DNA of 64,000 nucleotides from NCBI GenBank assembly GCA_030431455.1, contig JAUIJE010000001.1, forward strand, positions 372,001 to 436,000, given 5' to 3'. Below the pieces are notes generated by a model. The model saw nothing but the letters and a program-made list of their open reading frames with translations, ran no database searches and was not told where the DNA came from. The translations under genes and the position numbers were made by a program. The stretch is from a bacterium. GTDB taxonomy: Bacteria > Myxococcota > UBA727 > JAUIJE01. Shown here piece by piece: positions 1 to 10,917 of this stretch; position 1 is the first letter of the stretch; every line of letters starts with the position of its first letter.

Positions 1-332
1 CCGACGATGTGCAGCCCCGTGCCGGGGAGCTTCTCGGTGACGACCCCGGCCGGACCTGCATCCACGCTGGCCGCGTCCGGGGCGGCCGCGTCCGGGGCGG
101 CGGCATCCAGCGGGCCTGCGTCGAGGGCGGCGGCCCCGGCGTCGGCATCGACGAGCCCAGCGTCCAGACCGCCCGCGTCGGGTACGCCGGCGTCCTGTGC
201 GCCCGCGTCGTGAACGCCCGCGTCGTGAACGCCCGCGTCGGGTATGCCGGCGTCTTGTCCGCCCGGACCGGGGCAGGCCGCCCAGAGCAGGCTCAGTGAC
301 ACAGACAGCAGGGCTCTGGTGGTTCGACCCAT
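1..332 (-). CDS. Lipoprotein with Asp-Ala-Gly repeats (3' part outside window)
   Basis: The gene starts at 332 and runs off the left edge, so only about 110 N-terminal residues are visible. The first 20 residues are a signal peptide ending in a lipobox (LLWAAC), predicting an envelope lipoprotein. They are followed by a low-complexity spacer of repeated DAG/PDAG/HDAG units (about residues 25-90) of the kind that tethers a folded domain to the membrane. The functional domain is not in view, so no activity can be assigned. There is no Shine-Dalgarno; the hexamer TATTGT (344-339) ends six bases before the ATG, suggesting a leaderless transcript. Confidence 0.75.
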   Translation of the reverse strand, partial: MGRTTRALLSVSLSLLWAACPGPGGQDAGIPDAGVHDAGVHDAGAQDAGVPDAGGLDAGLVDADAGAAALDAGPLDAAAPDAAAPDAASVDAGPAGVVTEKLPGTGLHIV

Positions 333-485
333 CCGGACACAATACCGCAATGCGTCGGGTCGGGCGCGCCACCGGTTGGTCGAGGCGCGCCACGATCTGG
401 CCGGGGGGCGGGTCTTCAGAACGTTTTCAGCGGGGGACGGCGCGGGCCCAATTGACGGGCGGTCGTCGACGACCGTCGATGGAGC

Positions 486-1760
486 ATGGCCAAAAAGCAC
501 ATCGCAATCGTCGCTGGGTGGGGAATGGTGTTGGCGCTGTCGTGCACGGGCGCGAGCGGGGACGACGCGCCGGACGGGGGCGGCGACAACCCCGCGGACG
601 GCGGCGACGAGGACGGGGACGACGCCGGGGTGTCCGGTGACGGTGATGGGGACGGTGATGGGGACGGTGGGGACGGAGACGGCGATGGCGACGGCGACGG
701 GCCGCCTGACGGCGGCTCGGAAGGACCGTCGGACGGCGGAGCCGTCGACTCCGGTCCTTCAGGCGATGGAGATGGCGATGGCGATGGAGATGGAGATGGA
801 GATGGAGATGGAGATGGAGATGGAGATGGAGATGGCCCCACCGTCGTCGAGCAATGTTTCTCGGACCTGGGCGGCGGAGCGGGGGCAGGGCCGGTGTACG
901 ACGCGTACGGCCCCGTGGTCGGGGCGCAATGTTTTGGCACCGCGCACCAGGCGATCAGTGGCATTGAGCGGGTGGTGTTCTTGGGGGACTCGGTCACGGT
1001 GGGCACGCTCCCGGCGGGGTCGGGCGACTACTACCGCAACCTCTTGGCCGACGACCTCGCGGCCGCGTTCGGTCTGGATGCGCCCGGGGCGGTGTGGCGC
1101 AGCGGCTTGACCGGGAGCGCGGGCCAGGTGAACTCGGGGGACTTTTGGAGTTGCGCCAAGTCCGGCGCGCACAGCAAAGACCTGCTCATCGAGGACAACC
1201 AGATCGGGACGTGTTTTCCCCCGGCGGTGCGCGATCAGACCACGTTGGTGGTGATGACCATGGGGGGCAATAACATTGCGAGCATGGCCGCGGCCGGCAC
1301 CGACGGCGTGCCGGTGGACACGCTGTATCAGTACATCGATCAGTTCAGCGGGCAGGTCCGGGACGCGGTGGAGTGGATGCTGGACCCGAACAATGTGCCG
1401 GGCACGACGTACATCGTGATGGGCAATCTGTGGGAGTTCACCGACGGGACGGGCGACATCGCGAGCTGCCCCGCGGCCTCGCTGGGTGGGCTGTCGCCGT
1501 GGGACGACCCGGACGAGCTCGCGGGCCTGATGTACGCGGCCAACGAGGCGTACATGGACATTGCGACGTCCACCGGGATCGATTTGGTGTTCATGCTCGA
1601 GCAGTTTTGTGGGCACGGCTACAAGAACGACGACCCCGCCGCGCCCTGCTACCGCGGGGCGAACACCCCGCGCTGGTTCGACTACTCCTGCATCCACCCC
1701 AACGTCGAAGGCCACGCGATGTTGCGCGACATGTTCGGCGCGGTCATCGGCCTCCCCTAG
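486..1760 (+). CDS. SGNH/GDSL-family hydrolase lipoprotein with GDGDG linker
   Basis: 424 residues. An N-terminal signal peptide ends in LALSC (lipoprotein). A linker of about 100 residues follows, made of PDGG/PSDGG elements and two (Gly-Asp)n blocks, and then an SGNH hydrolase domain from about residue 160. The family blocks are visible: GDSVTVG (block I, nucleophile Ser), GGNN (block III Asn) and CIHPNVEGH near the C terminus (block V, catalytic His). This predicts an esterase or lipase acting outside the cytoplasm on an unknown ester. TTGACG at 452-457 stands 17 bases before a poor -10 (GTCGAT, 475-480), five bases ahead of the ATG. The linker cassette is shared at DNA level with the lipoprotein gene at 44148. 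Confidence 0.85.
   Translation: MAKKHIAIVAGWGMVLALSCTGASGDDAPDGGGDNPADGGDEDGDDAGVSGDGDGDGDGDGGDGDGDGDGDGPPDGGSEGPSDGGAVDSGPSGDGDGDGDGDGDGDGDGDGDGDGDGPTVVEQCFSDLGGGAGAGPVYDAYGPVVGAQCFGTAHQAISGIERVVFLGDSVTVGTLPAGSGDYYRNLLADDLAAAFGLDAPGAVWRSGLTGSAGQVNSGDFWSCAKSGAHSKDLLIEDNQIGTCFPPAVRDQTTLVVMTMGGNNIASMAAAGTDGVPVDTLYQYIDQFSGQVRDAVEWMLDPNNVPGTTYIVMGNLWEFTDGTGDIASCPAASLGGLSPWDDPDELAGLMYAANEAYMDIATSTGIDLVFMLEQFCGHGYKNDDPAAPCYRGANTPRWFDYSCIHPNVEGHAMLRDMFGAVIGLP
636..835 (+). repeat. (Gly-Asp)n-coding hexanucleotide repeats
   Basis: Two imperfect GAYGGN runs (about 636-700 and 763-835) lie inside the SGNH hydrolase gene and encode Gly-Asp dipeptides. The second run is almost pure GGAGAT and therefore prone to length change. 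Between them lies a PDGG/PSDGG module nearly identical to two copies in the gene at 44148. Confidence 0.85.
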
Positions 1761-1847
1761 AGCGAGTATCGAACATCAAAGACGCCGTGCGCTCGCCAGG
1801 GCCACGACGAGCGCACCATCGGGCGTCTCGTCGCCGGACACGAGACC

Positions 1848-3409
<1,562 letters not shown>

Positions 3410-3413
<4 letters not shown>

Positions 3414-4261
3414 TCGGTCTCTCCTCCGGGGGCGAGCGCGACCATCGCGACCCCGGCCCCGGTCGCGGCGAGGGCCAGCACCGCGGCGCCCGCCCCCGCG
3501 CCCGCGGCGATCATGCCCCACGGCGACCACCACCCCGCCCACATGCTCTGCGTGGCCTGGAGCGCCTTGGCGTCGTCGAGGTTGTCCAGCGTTTGTTCGG
3601 CTTCAAGGGCGTCGATCTGGCCCCGGGCCACGGCATGGCCCACCCCGGGCACAAGCCCGACGACCAATCCCAAAAGCCCCACGGCGGTGCCGGCGGCGCC
3701 GACCCCCACCAGGCTCCAGCCGACCACCGGCCACACCGCCCCTCCAGCCCCATTGTCCTCGGAGGCAGCGGCCGGGGCTTGGGTGAGCTCCTTGACCGCG
3801 GGCGGGATCGCGTCCGCCAAGGCCTCTTCGCTCTCGACGCGGAAGCCGATCCGGGCCCGGGGCCGGACCTCCTCGGAATCGAACAGCGACAGGTTGACCA
3901 GCATGATCGACCCGAGCCGCGAGATGTCGCCGAACACCACCAGCCGCGTGCCCATCGCCCCCGCGATCTCAGCCAAGCAGCTGTTGTCGCCGTCGCAATC
4001 CAGCTTTTGCCGTTCGCCCTCGAGCGCGGCGACCTGTTGCAGCTCCGCGCTGGTCACGACGTCGTAGCGGGCATCCTCGCTCAGCTCCAACGACACCAGA
4101 CGCGTCGCGACCTGGGCGACGCGGGGCTCCACCCCGCTCGGCTTGAGGTCGAGCACCAGGATGCGCTCGGGGGCCGCGGGCGCGACCGCGTCACCGGCGG
4201 CGGCCGGAGACGCCGCGGCCAACCACACGCCGAGCCAGGACAGGACGGGGAAAACACGCAT
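3410..4261 (-). CDS. CsgG/TolB-like envelope protein with C-terminal membrane segments
   Basis: 283 residues. A cleavable-looking signal sequence (about 1-22, ending AAA-type) precedes a domain of about 130 residues starting ILVLDLKPSG. It has the alternating pattern of CsgG/TolB N-terminal domains: conserved start, VTSAEL, CLAEIAGAMGTRLVVFGDI. Two hydrophobic stretches near residues 180-205 and 245-275 could anchor it. Such proteins typically sit in the periplasm or at the outer membrane; here the partner may be the FG-GAP lipoprotein, encoded directly downstream with an ATGA overlap. TAAGCT (4273-4268) ends six bases before the ATG, with TTGTTG 18 bases further upstream, so a leaderless promoter is likely. 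Confidence 0.7.
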
Positions 4262-4342
4262 GGCGCGAGCTTAGTCCCCCGTCGGGTCCGACAACAACAC
4301 CGCCTCACCATCGCGGACAGCCAAACGCGCTATACCTGGCCC

Positions 4343-6922
4343 ATGGGGGAGCGCGCGCTCATCGTGCACGGGAGCAGTCTGCTGGACCGCGCCTATGATA
4401 CTGCATCGCCCGGTCGGACCGGCGCGGACGGCGCGCCCACCCACGCCCTGTACGTGATGGCCCGGGCGCTCGAGACCGCGGTGGGGTTCAAGGCGCCGGC
4501 GTTCGCCGTGGCCGTGCTCGACGACGCGCCCCGCGCCCGGGACGCCCCGGCCGCGGCCCAACACGAAGCGCTCGCCGCCCTGCTGGAGGGGCTCGGGGTG
4601 TCCTGCGTGCGCGCCGCCGACGCCGCCGACGTGGTCGCGGCCTACGCCGACGCGTGGCTGGCCCGGGGCGACGACGTCGTCGTGGTGGGCAGCGACAAGC
4701 GGCTGGCCCAGTTGGTGAGCGAAAACTGCTGGTGGTACGACGCGATCAAAGGGGCCCGGTACACGCCGGACATGGTGGAGAAACGGTTCTGTGTCGCCCC
4801 CGCGCAGGCCGCGGCCTGGCTCGCCCTGGTCGGCGACGACGATACGCTTCCGGGCGTCAAAGGCATCGGCAAGAAGGGCGCGACCACGCTGTTGCAGACC
4901 TACGGGTCGGTCGACGAGGGGTTGGCCCACGTCGACGACATCAAAGGACGGCTGGGCAACGCATTGCGCGCGGCCCCCGACGAGGTGCGCCGCCAGGTCG
5001 AGCGCGCGACCCTGGCCCGGGGGGCGGCGATGCCCGTGCCCCTCGAGGAACTCTCGTACCGGCCCCCGTCCGACGACGAGCGCGACGCGCTGTACGCCGC
5101 GCACGGCTTCTACGAGATGTTGACCCACGACGGGCAAAGCGCGGGGCCCGCGGTCGCGTGTATCGAGGATGCCGCGTCGCTGGCCGCGCACATCACGCGC
5201 TGGCGCACGACAACCACCGCGCTCTACGCGGTCACCGACGACCCCAGCCCCCCGCGGGGGCCGCTGGTCGGGCTCTTATTCGCCACCGAGGACGGGGCCG
5301 CGGCCTACGTGCCCGCGGCCGGCGCTGCCCCCCTTTTGCACGACGAGGCGTTGGTCGCGTATCTCGAGGACGCGGGGGCGGCGAAGCTTGGGCACAACGC
5401 CAAGGCCGCGCAGGTCGCGCTCGCGCGGCGGGGCATCACGTTGCGCGGGGTGGTGTTCGACACCGAGCACGCGTCCCACCTGCACGAGCCGAGCGAGATG
5501 GCGCCGCACGACCTCGAGCGATTGTGCAAACGGCTGTTGCACCAGCCGCTCCCCGAGGAGGACGCGTTGCGCGGGGTGGGGCGTCGCCGGCGCGCCCTCG
5601 GCGATCTGCCCGTGCGCGACGTGGCCGACTTCGCCGCGGCCCGGGCCCGGCGGTTGTTTGCCCTCCGCGAGAAGCTCGCGCCTGGGCTCGCACAGGACCT
5701 GCTCGACGAGTACGCGGGGCTGTCCGACACGTTGGTGCGGATGGAGCTGCGCGGCATCGCCTGCGACGCGGACAGCCTGTCGCGGTCGGGCGACGACTTT
5801 GAGCGCATCGGGGCCGGGCTCGCGGCGGAGATTTACGACCTCGCCGGCCATGAGTTTTTGCTCAGCTCGACCAAACAGCTCGGTGAGGTGCTGTTCGGCG
5901 AGCTCGGGCTGCCGGTGTTTCGGCACACCAAGACCGGGTGGAGCACGTCCAACGAGGCCCTGGAGCGCATCGAACACGCGCACCCCATCGTGCCCCGGGT
6001 CATCCGCTGGCGGCGGCTGCGGCGGCTCACCGACACCTGGGTCACGGCGCTGATCGCGGCCATCGACGACGACGGGCGGGTGCGATCGACGTTTCACCCC
6101 GCGCGCTCGTTCTCCGGTCGGTTGGTCAACTCCCACCCCGACCTCGGCCGGGTCCCGGGCCGCACCCCCGAGATGAAACGCATCCGCCGGGCGTTCGCGG
6201 CGCCGGCGGGCACGGTCTTGATGTCGGTCGACTACAAGCAGCTCGGCCTGTACGTGCTCGCGCACCTCACCGAGGACCCTGCGCTCATCGAGCCGCTGCG
6301 CGCGGGGGCGGACATGCACGCCATCACCGCGTCGCTGGCGCTGCAAATCCCCGTCGAGGGCATGACCCGCGCCCAGCGCCAGGTTGGCAAAGTCGTGAAC
6401 TTCGCGACCTTCGCCAGCCAGGGCAAAAGTGCGTTGGCCCAGCAGCTCGGGATCGAGCCGGCCGAGGCCCAGGCGATGATCGATCGGTTCTTCGCCCGCT
6501 ACGCGAAGGTGCGCGCGTTCTTTGACGAGCAGTACCATTTGGCCAAGACCCGCGGCTACATCGAGACCATCGCCGGCCGGCGCTGGCCCATCGGGGGGCT
6601 CGACAACCCCGATGTGCATCTGCGCGCCTACGCCGAGCGTTTGTCCCGTCGCGCGACCCACGAAGCGTCGGTGGCGGACATCTCCCGGCGGGCGTTGTGG
6701 CACGCCGACCTCGCGCTGCAAAAGGCCGGGCTGCGGACGGTGCCGTTGCTGTCCATCCTCGACGAGGTGCTGTTCGAGGTGCCCGCGGACGAGGTCGAGG
6801 CCGCGGCGGAGGTGGCGGCGGAGGCCATGCGCCACGCGTTCGAGTTGGTGGTCCCGCTGCGGGTGGGGGTCAAGGTCGGGCCCAACTGGGCCGACCTCAA
6901 GGCCTGGCCTGCGCCCCGCTAG
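4343..6922 (+). CDS. polA: Divergent family A DNA polymerase (DNA polymerase I-like)
   Basis: 859 residues with the full Pol I layout: flap/PIN nuclease (about 1-270), 3'-5' exonuclease-like domain (about 275-450) and polymerase domain (about 470-859). Active-site positions deviate, judged by eye against E. coli Pol I. The first nuclease Asp is His9, and one Asp of the GDKD motif is Arg. The exonuclease DxE and its partner Asp are missing, so no proofreading is expected. In the polymerase, the metal ligands Asp630 and Asp807-Glu808 and the Arg679/Lys683/Phe687 helix remain. The Glu of motif A is Gly635, the following Arg is Tyr637, the O-helix Tyr is Ala691 and the motif C His is Leu806. Probably polymerises DNA with altered fidelity; it may be a second copy. 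TATACC (4331-4336) ends six bases before the ATG. Confidence 0.85.
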   Translation: MGERALIVHGSSLLDRAYDTASPGRTGADGAPTHALYVMARALETAVGFKAPAFAVAVLDDAPRARDAPAAAQHEALAALLEGLGVSCVRAADAADVVAAYADAWLARGDDVVVVGSDKRLAQLVSENCWWYDAIKGARYTPDMVEKRFCVAPAQAAAWLALVGDDDTLPGVKGIGKKGATTLLQTYGSVDEGLAHVDDIKGRLGNALRAAPDEVRRQVERATLARGAAMPVPLEELSYRPPSDDERDALYAAHGFYEMLTHDGQSAGPAVACIEDAASLAAHITRWRTTTTALYAVTDDPSPPRGPLVGLLFATEDGAAAYVPAAGAAPLLHDEALVAYLEDAGAAKLGHNAKAAQVALARRGITLRGVVFDTEHASHLHEPSEMAPHDLERLCKRLLHQPLPEEDALRGVGRRRRALGDLPVRDVADFAAARARRLFALREKLAPGLAQDLLDEYAGLSDTLVRMELRGIACDADSLSRSGDDFERIGAGLAAEIYDLAGHEFLLSSTKQLGEVLFGELGLPVFRHTKTGWSTSNEALERIEHAHPIVPRVIRWRRLRRLTDTWVTALIAAIDDDGRVRSTFHPARSFSGRLVNSHPDLGRVPGRTPEMKRIRRAFAAPAGTVLMSVDYKQLGLYVLAHLTEDPALIEPLRAGADMHAITASLALQIPVEGMTRAQRQVGKVVNFATFASQGKSALAQQLGIEPAEAQAMIDRFFARYAKVRAFFDEQYHLAKTRGYIETIAGRRWPIGGLDNPDVHLRAYAERLSRRATHEASVADISRRALWHADLALQKAGLRTVPLLSILDEVLFEVPADEVEAAAEVAAEAMRHAFELVVPLRVGVKVGPNWADLKAWPAPR

Positions 6923-6955
6923 CCACAGTTGGGCGCGCACGGTCCCCACAAAAAA

Positions 6956-6974
6956 GCCCCCGCGGGGCGGGGGC
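6956..6974. terminator. Bidirectional intrinsic terminator
   Basis: A perfect 8-bp GC stem (6956-6963 with 6967-6974) and a 3-base loop, flanked by an A-run on the left and TTT on the right. It sits between the stops of the convergent genes polA (6922) and the small membrane protein (6998) and can serve both. It is one of few clear intrinsic terminators in the window. Confidence 0.75.
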
Positions 6975-6997
6975 GTTTCTCTGCGCCGGCGGCGTGC

Positions 6998-7498
6998 TCA
7001 GGCCGCGACCATCAAGGGGATGACCAACGCGATGAGCATGCTGAACACAAACGTGCCCCCGATCATGATGATCATCGCCACCCCCAGGGTCTTCCAGAAC
7101 AGGCGGTTCTCTTCGAGCGCCTCCTCGAGGAGAGCCCGCTGATCGGCGCCCTGGCGGTCGATGCGGCCCGCGGCCCGCGCGAACTTGTAAAGGCGGATGG
7201 CGGGCAGCAGGTACCCGGCGCTCATCCCGATGTACATCAGGCCCATGAGGAAGAACATCGCCACCGGCATGCCCGCTTCCTCGGGGGCGAAGGCGCCCAT
7301 CGCTCCGCCGCCGATGAGCATGATCACCCCGCCGAGCACCATCATCGCCGCCCCCCCGATGGCGAGCACCGCGAGCACCATCGCCCAGGGCGAAGTGCCC
7401 GACAGCGACGAGGTCATTTGGGCGGTGATCTGTTGCGGGCTCATGCCGAGCCGGCCTTGGGCCGGGCTGGCGGGAATGGCGTGGTCGGGTTGGGTCAT
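6998..7498 (-). CDS. DUF5362-like small integral membrane protein
   Basis: 166 residues from ATG 7498, preceded by a good Shine-Dalgarno (GGAGG, spacing about 6). About four hydrophobic helices are visible: two around residues 38-70, one around 75-100 and one at the C terminus. The cytoplasmic stretch LYKFARAAGRID plus a charged helix precedes the last segment, the arrangement seen in DUF5362 proteins, whose function is not established. It ends at the shared terminator downstream of polA. The family assignment is by pattern only. Confidence 0.65.
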   Translation of the reverse strand: MTQPDHAIPASPAQGRLGMSPQQITAQMTSSLSGTSPWAMVLAVLAIGGAAMMVLGGVIMLIGGGAMGAFAPEEAGMPVAMFFLMGLMYIGMSAGYLLPAIRLYKFARAAGRIDRQGADQRALLEEALEENRLFWKTLGVAMIIMIGGTFVFSMLIALVIPLMVAA

Positions 7499-7601
7499 CG
7501 GGGCCTCCAAAACGAGAACATCGAAAACAGGGGCACACAGTACGTCCGGCGCCGGGGGGCGGCAAGCCGCGCGGCGGGGCCCGGCTGTGCGTGCGGTCAA
7601 C

Positions 7602-9062
7602 TCAGCTCATGATGCGGTCCAACAGGCCCCCGGGCAGTCCGGGATCGCCGAAGTCGACGACCGGTCCCCCGTCGGACGCGCTGACGCCCGCGGCGGTGGC
7701 AATGGTGTTGTGAAGCTGGGCGATGGTGGTCGGGGCTTGGTCCGGCGATCGGCTGCAGCGGGGGCCGCCTCCGGTGCGTTCGACCACGTCGACGTACTGG
7801 CCCTGTTTGAAAAAGCCGTTGGCGCTTCCCGCGAGGATCCAGGGCGTGTCCCAACTGCAGTGCTGGGGCCCGTTGGAGTTGTCGTTGAACCACGCGGACA
7901 CGCCCGCGTCGAGCAATGAAGTGCCGTCGGGCATCTCGAACGCATCCAACGCGTCGAGCAACGTGCGGAACATGCGCGCGAAGTGACGATCGACCTTGTG
8001 GTGCAGGACGTCGGACCCGGCGATGATCGAGCCGCTGCTGTCGTGGGAGAGCCGGCGGTGTGAGATGTAGTGGAAGTTCTCCATCAGCGAGCCGTTGTCG
8101 GGGTCGGTGAACCGCAGCTCTCCCCCATTTCCACTCCCGACCTGGATCACCACCGAACGCCGCAGGCCGCACGCCACCGCGAGGGCCGCGACCCGGGCGT
8201 GGAGCTCCACCGTGGTCACGAGGTTGTCCCCGGTGGGGTCGTTGTATCCGGCGCTCCCCATCGCGATGGCCGCCTCCTCGGCGGCATCACGCTCACAGGT
8301 CACCGCGACCTCGAGGTCGCGGATGGCATCGAAATGATCCTGCAGGCGCGAGCGATCGTGACTGGACAGCCGGGGGTGGGCGAGCAGGGACTGCATCTGG
8401 GTCCGGACCAGGTCGTTGATCGCGGTCCGGCGGGTGGCCCGGATGGTGTCGTCACCGTCCCCGGGCTGGTCCGTGCCGAACAACAATGTAAATGCATTGT
8501 ACGGATCGCGGATCGCGGCGTGGGGCACGGCCGCGTCCCGCCAGGCCACGCAGGGCCCGCCGAGCCAGCCGTTGGCGCTCCCCGCGTGCAAGAACAGCGA
8601 GTCGTTGCCCCCGTCGACCGCTTGGGAGATGAACATGTCCAGCGACACCCCGCCGCCTTTGGCCTCCCCGGCGTAGGTGCCGGGGGCCGGGGGCCGGGAG
8701 GTCAAGGCTTGCAGCACGCCGCGCGCGTGCCCGTCGCCGAAGTCAAAGCCCGCGTAGTTGACGTTGCCGAGCACGAGCATGCGATCGAGGTAGGCGTTGA
8801 GCTCGTCCAGGGCGCGTCCCGCGACGTTGTCGACGGTGAGCGCGCCCTTTTCACGCGGCCAGAACCGTTCGGGTTCGGCCCCGACCTCGTCGGTGTCCTG
8901 TTGGGCCGCGACCCCGCAGGGTTGGCGCAGGAAGATCGCGTAGGGGTCGGCCTGGATCGCGTCCCGGGCGTTTGCCGGTCCCGCGCGCAGTCCTTCGAGG
9001 AGGGGCAGGGAGACGGTGACGCCGCCCAGGCCGCGCAAGAAAAGTCGACGATTCGATTTCAT
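7602..9062 (-). CDS. DUF1552 domain protein (Tat-like signal)
   Basis: 486 residues. The N terminus MKSNRRLFLRGLGG is a twin-arginine-like signal (RRxFLRG) before a hydrophobic core, so export is expected. The rest matches the DUF1552 family: an N-terminal GVSLDMF region, a long helical middle, and a C-terminal part with NDNSNGPQHCSWDTPW and an LLDRIM end. DUF1552 genes nearly always follow DUF1592 genes in Myxococcota and Planctomycetota; the function is unestablished, though association with cytochrome-like partners suggests an extracytoplasmic oxidoreductase. Its ATG overlaps the upstream stop (TGATG at 9064-9060), so it is translationally coupled to the DUF1592 gene. Confidence 0.9.
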   Translation of the reverse strand: MKSNRRLFLRGLGGVTVSLPLLEGLRAGPANARDAIQADPYAIFLRQPCGVAAQQDTDEVGAEPERFWPREKGALTVDNVAGRALDELNAYLDRMLVLGNVNYAGFDFGDGHARGVLQALTSRPPAPGTYAGEAKGGGVSLDMFISQAVDGGNDSLFLHAGSANGWLGGPCVAWRDAAVPHAAIRDPYNAFTLLFGTDQPGDGDDTIRATRRTAINDLVRTQMQSLLAHPRLSSHDRSRLQDHFDAIRDLEVAVTCERDAAEEAAIAMGSAGYNDPTGDNLVTTVELHARVAALAVACGLRRSVVIQVGSGNGGELRFTDPDNGSLMENFHYISHRRLSHDSSGSIIAGSDVLHHKVDRHFARMFRTLLDALDAFEMPDGTSLLDAGVSAWFNDNSNGPQHCSWDTPWILAGSANGFFKQGQYVDVVERTGGGPRCSRSPDQAPTTIAQLHNTIATAAGVSASDGGPVVDFGDPGLPGGLLDRIMS

Positions 9063-10726
9063 CACAGCTCCTCCGTGGTGCTGCGGTGGCGGAAGGCGTC
9101 GCTGGTCACCAGGCCGACGATCAGCGAGGCGATGGACGCGTGCTCGGACAGGCTCATGTCGGCCACGCGGCCCACCAGCGGTGAGTCGATGTCCTCGTCG
9201 AGCTCCCGGCCATACAAGAAGTCCAGCCAGTGACCGGCGTAGCACGCGTGCACCGCGCCGGAGGTGGCGAGGGCCTCGGCGAGCTCGACCCCGTTTTGCA
9301 CCGAGACGTTCTCGGTCCCGAGCAGCAGCGAGCTGCTGGCGTCGATGGCAAAGCCGTTGTCCTCGGTGATGTAGCGACCGAGGGCGTCGTAGTTTTCGAA
9401 CGGGAAGCCGAAGGGGTTGATGATGGTGGCGTGGCACTCCCGGCAGTTGGTGCCGGCCCCTTCGGTGAGGGTCTCGACGAGCTGCCGGTTGGTCTGGCCC
9501 TCGGCCACGGGGTAGGGGGGAATGGTGTCGGGCGGCGCGGGCACGTCGTTGCAGGCGAGGCGATCGGAGATGAACACCCCGCGGTGAATCGGGTCGGGGG
9601 ATCCTCCAGCGGCATTGCGGGCGAGGAAGCCGGCCATGGTCAGCACCCCGCGCCGGGTCTCGGGGTCGAGCTCGGCGGGGGCGAAGTCGTCGTCGGGGAA
9701 CGTGCCTTCGAGCCCGTACACGTCGGCGAGCTCGGCGTTGACGAAGGTGCGGTTGGTGGTGAGCAAGCCCTCCAGCCCACCGTCGGTCTCGAACAGGTCG
9801 GTGACCAGCCGGCGGTGTTCCTCGGCCAAGGCCTGGCCAAAGTCCGCGGACGCGCCCAGGGCCGGGGGCGGCTGCACGAGGGCGTAGCTGGCCACGTCGA
9901 ACAGCCGGACGTGAAAGTCCTCGACCACCCGGGCCGCGCGCGGGCTCTGCAGCAGGCGCTCGGCCTGCTGGGCCACGCCGTCTTTGGTGGCGAGCTGGCC
10001 GGTCCCGGCCGCGTCGAGCAAGGCTTGGTCCGGCATGGTGCCCCACAGGGCGTACGACAGGCGCGACGCCATCTCGTAACCGTCGAGGGGAATGCGCGAT
10101 CCCGCGCCGTCGACCGACAGCTCGGGGCGGTACAGGAAATACGGGGACTGGAGCCAGGCCTCGACCACCACCCGCACGCCCGCGGCCAGGGGGGTCAGCC
10201 CTTCGCCCGACGGGTACATGGTGGGCGCGGCGGCGAACAGCGCCCGGTAGGCCTCGACTTGGGCGTCGGTGAGCGGCCGGCGGTGGGCCCGGGTGCCGTG
10301 GGTGCGAATGAAGCGGTCGATGCGCGCGTCCTCGGTGCCCGAGGTCGCGGGGATGAGGGCGTCGAGCAGGGCGGGGTCAGCGGCGACATCCCGGGCCACG
10401 TCTTCGGCCACCTGTTGGTAGCCCTGCCACAGCGCTTGGTCGACGCGCAGGTCGCCGTGATGCACAAAGATTGTGCCCCCCGCGTTGGGGTCGTTGCGCA
10501 AGCCGGCCGCGTAGGTGGTGTCGTCGGGGAGGAACAACAGGTCCCGGACCGAGCGCTCCCACTGGTCGTGCGAGAGCCGGGGAAACCGGGTCTGGGGGGT
10601 CGGCTCTTCGGTGTCGCGGTCGCCGTCGCCATCGCCAGGGCCGCCCGGCTCGCCCGGACACCCGAGCGTCCCGGGGACGACGGCGCCCAGGGCGAGAGCG
10701 CCCCACAGGATCATGAATCGTTTCAC
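9062..10726 (-). CDS. DUF1587/1595/1592/1588/1585 lipoprotein
   Basis: 554 residues starting at GTG 10726, chosen because GGAGG lies five bases upstream; an ATG four codons inside is the alternative. The signal peptide ends in GTLGC (lipoprotein), followed by a short GDGDGD spacer. The family modules appear in order: the DUF1587-like N terminus (RLSHDQWERSVRDLL), DUF1595, DUF1592 (SPYFLYRPE; ASRLSYALWGTMPD), DUF1588 (TNCRECHATINPFGF-type region, with CRECH resembling a haem c CxxCH) and DUF1585 at the C terminus. Known family context is a haem-bearing secreted protein of unknown reaction, partnered with DUF1552. The pair forms a two-gene operon. Confidence 0.9.
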   Translation of the reverse strand: MKRFMILWGALALGAVVPGTLGCPGEPGGPGDGDGDRDTEEPTPQTRFPRLSHDQWERSVRDLLFLPDDTTYAAGLRNDPNAGGTIFVHHGDLRVDQALWQGYQQVAEDVARDVAADPALLDALIPATSGTEDARIDRFIRTHGTRAHRRPLTDAQVEAYRALFAAAPTMYPSGEGLTPLAAGVRVVVEAWLQSPYFLYRPELSVDGAGSRIPLDGYEMASRLSYALWGTMPDQALLDAAGTGQLATKDGVAQQAERLLQSPRAARVVEDFHVRLFDVASYALVQPPPALGASADFGQALAEEHRRLVTDLFETDGGLEGLLTTNRTFVNAELADVYGLEGTFPDDDFAPAELDPETRRGVLTMAGFLARNAAGGSPDPIHRGVFISDRLACNDVPAPPDTIPPYPVAEGQTNRQLVETLTEGAGTNCRECHATIINPFGFPFENYDALGRYITEDNGFAIDASSSLLLGTENVSVQNGVELAEALATSGAVHACYAGHWLDFLYGRELDEDIDSPLVGRVADMSLSEHASIASLIVGLVTSDAFRHRSTTEEL

Positions 10727-10740
10727 GGTTGCCTCCGCCC

Positions 10741-10767
10741 CCGAGGGTACAAGACCTGACCCCTCGG
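10741..10767 (-). promoter_or_regulatory. Inverted repeat in the 5' region of the DUF1592 operon
   Basis: Perfect 7-bp arms CCGAGGG and CCCTCGG (10741-10747 and 10761-10767) with a 13-base centre lie just upstream of the Shine-Dalgarno of the DUF1592 gene. The octamer AAGACCTG inside it recurs 42 bases upstream at 10793-10800. It could be an operator or an RNA hairpin; no regulator is identified. Confidence 0.4.
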
Positions 10768-10917
10768 CGCGAACCCGACGCCAAAGTGTCGGAAGACCTG
10801 GTCTGATGTAGGTGGGTGCGCGCCAATGCTGTTGCAGCCGCGAACCCGACCGCATCGGCCTGAGGCACCGCTCGCCGCGAGGGGGCGGCGTGCGGTACCG
10901 TTCGGTGGGGTTCGGAC

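Noticed and set aside
3593-4342. 250-codon N-terminal extension of the DNA polymerase reading frame
   Set aside because: It is antisense to the CsgG-like gene, and the nuclease domain starts at MGERALIV (4343).
7602-10726. Mobile element carrying the DUF1592/DUF1552 pair
   Set aside because: No terminal repeats, transposase or composition change; such pairs are ordinary chromosomal genes in this phylum.
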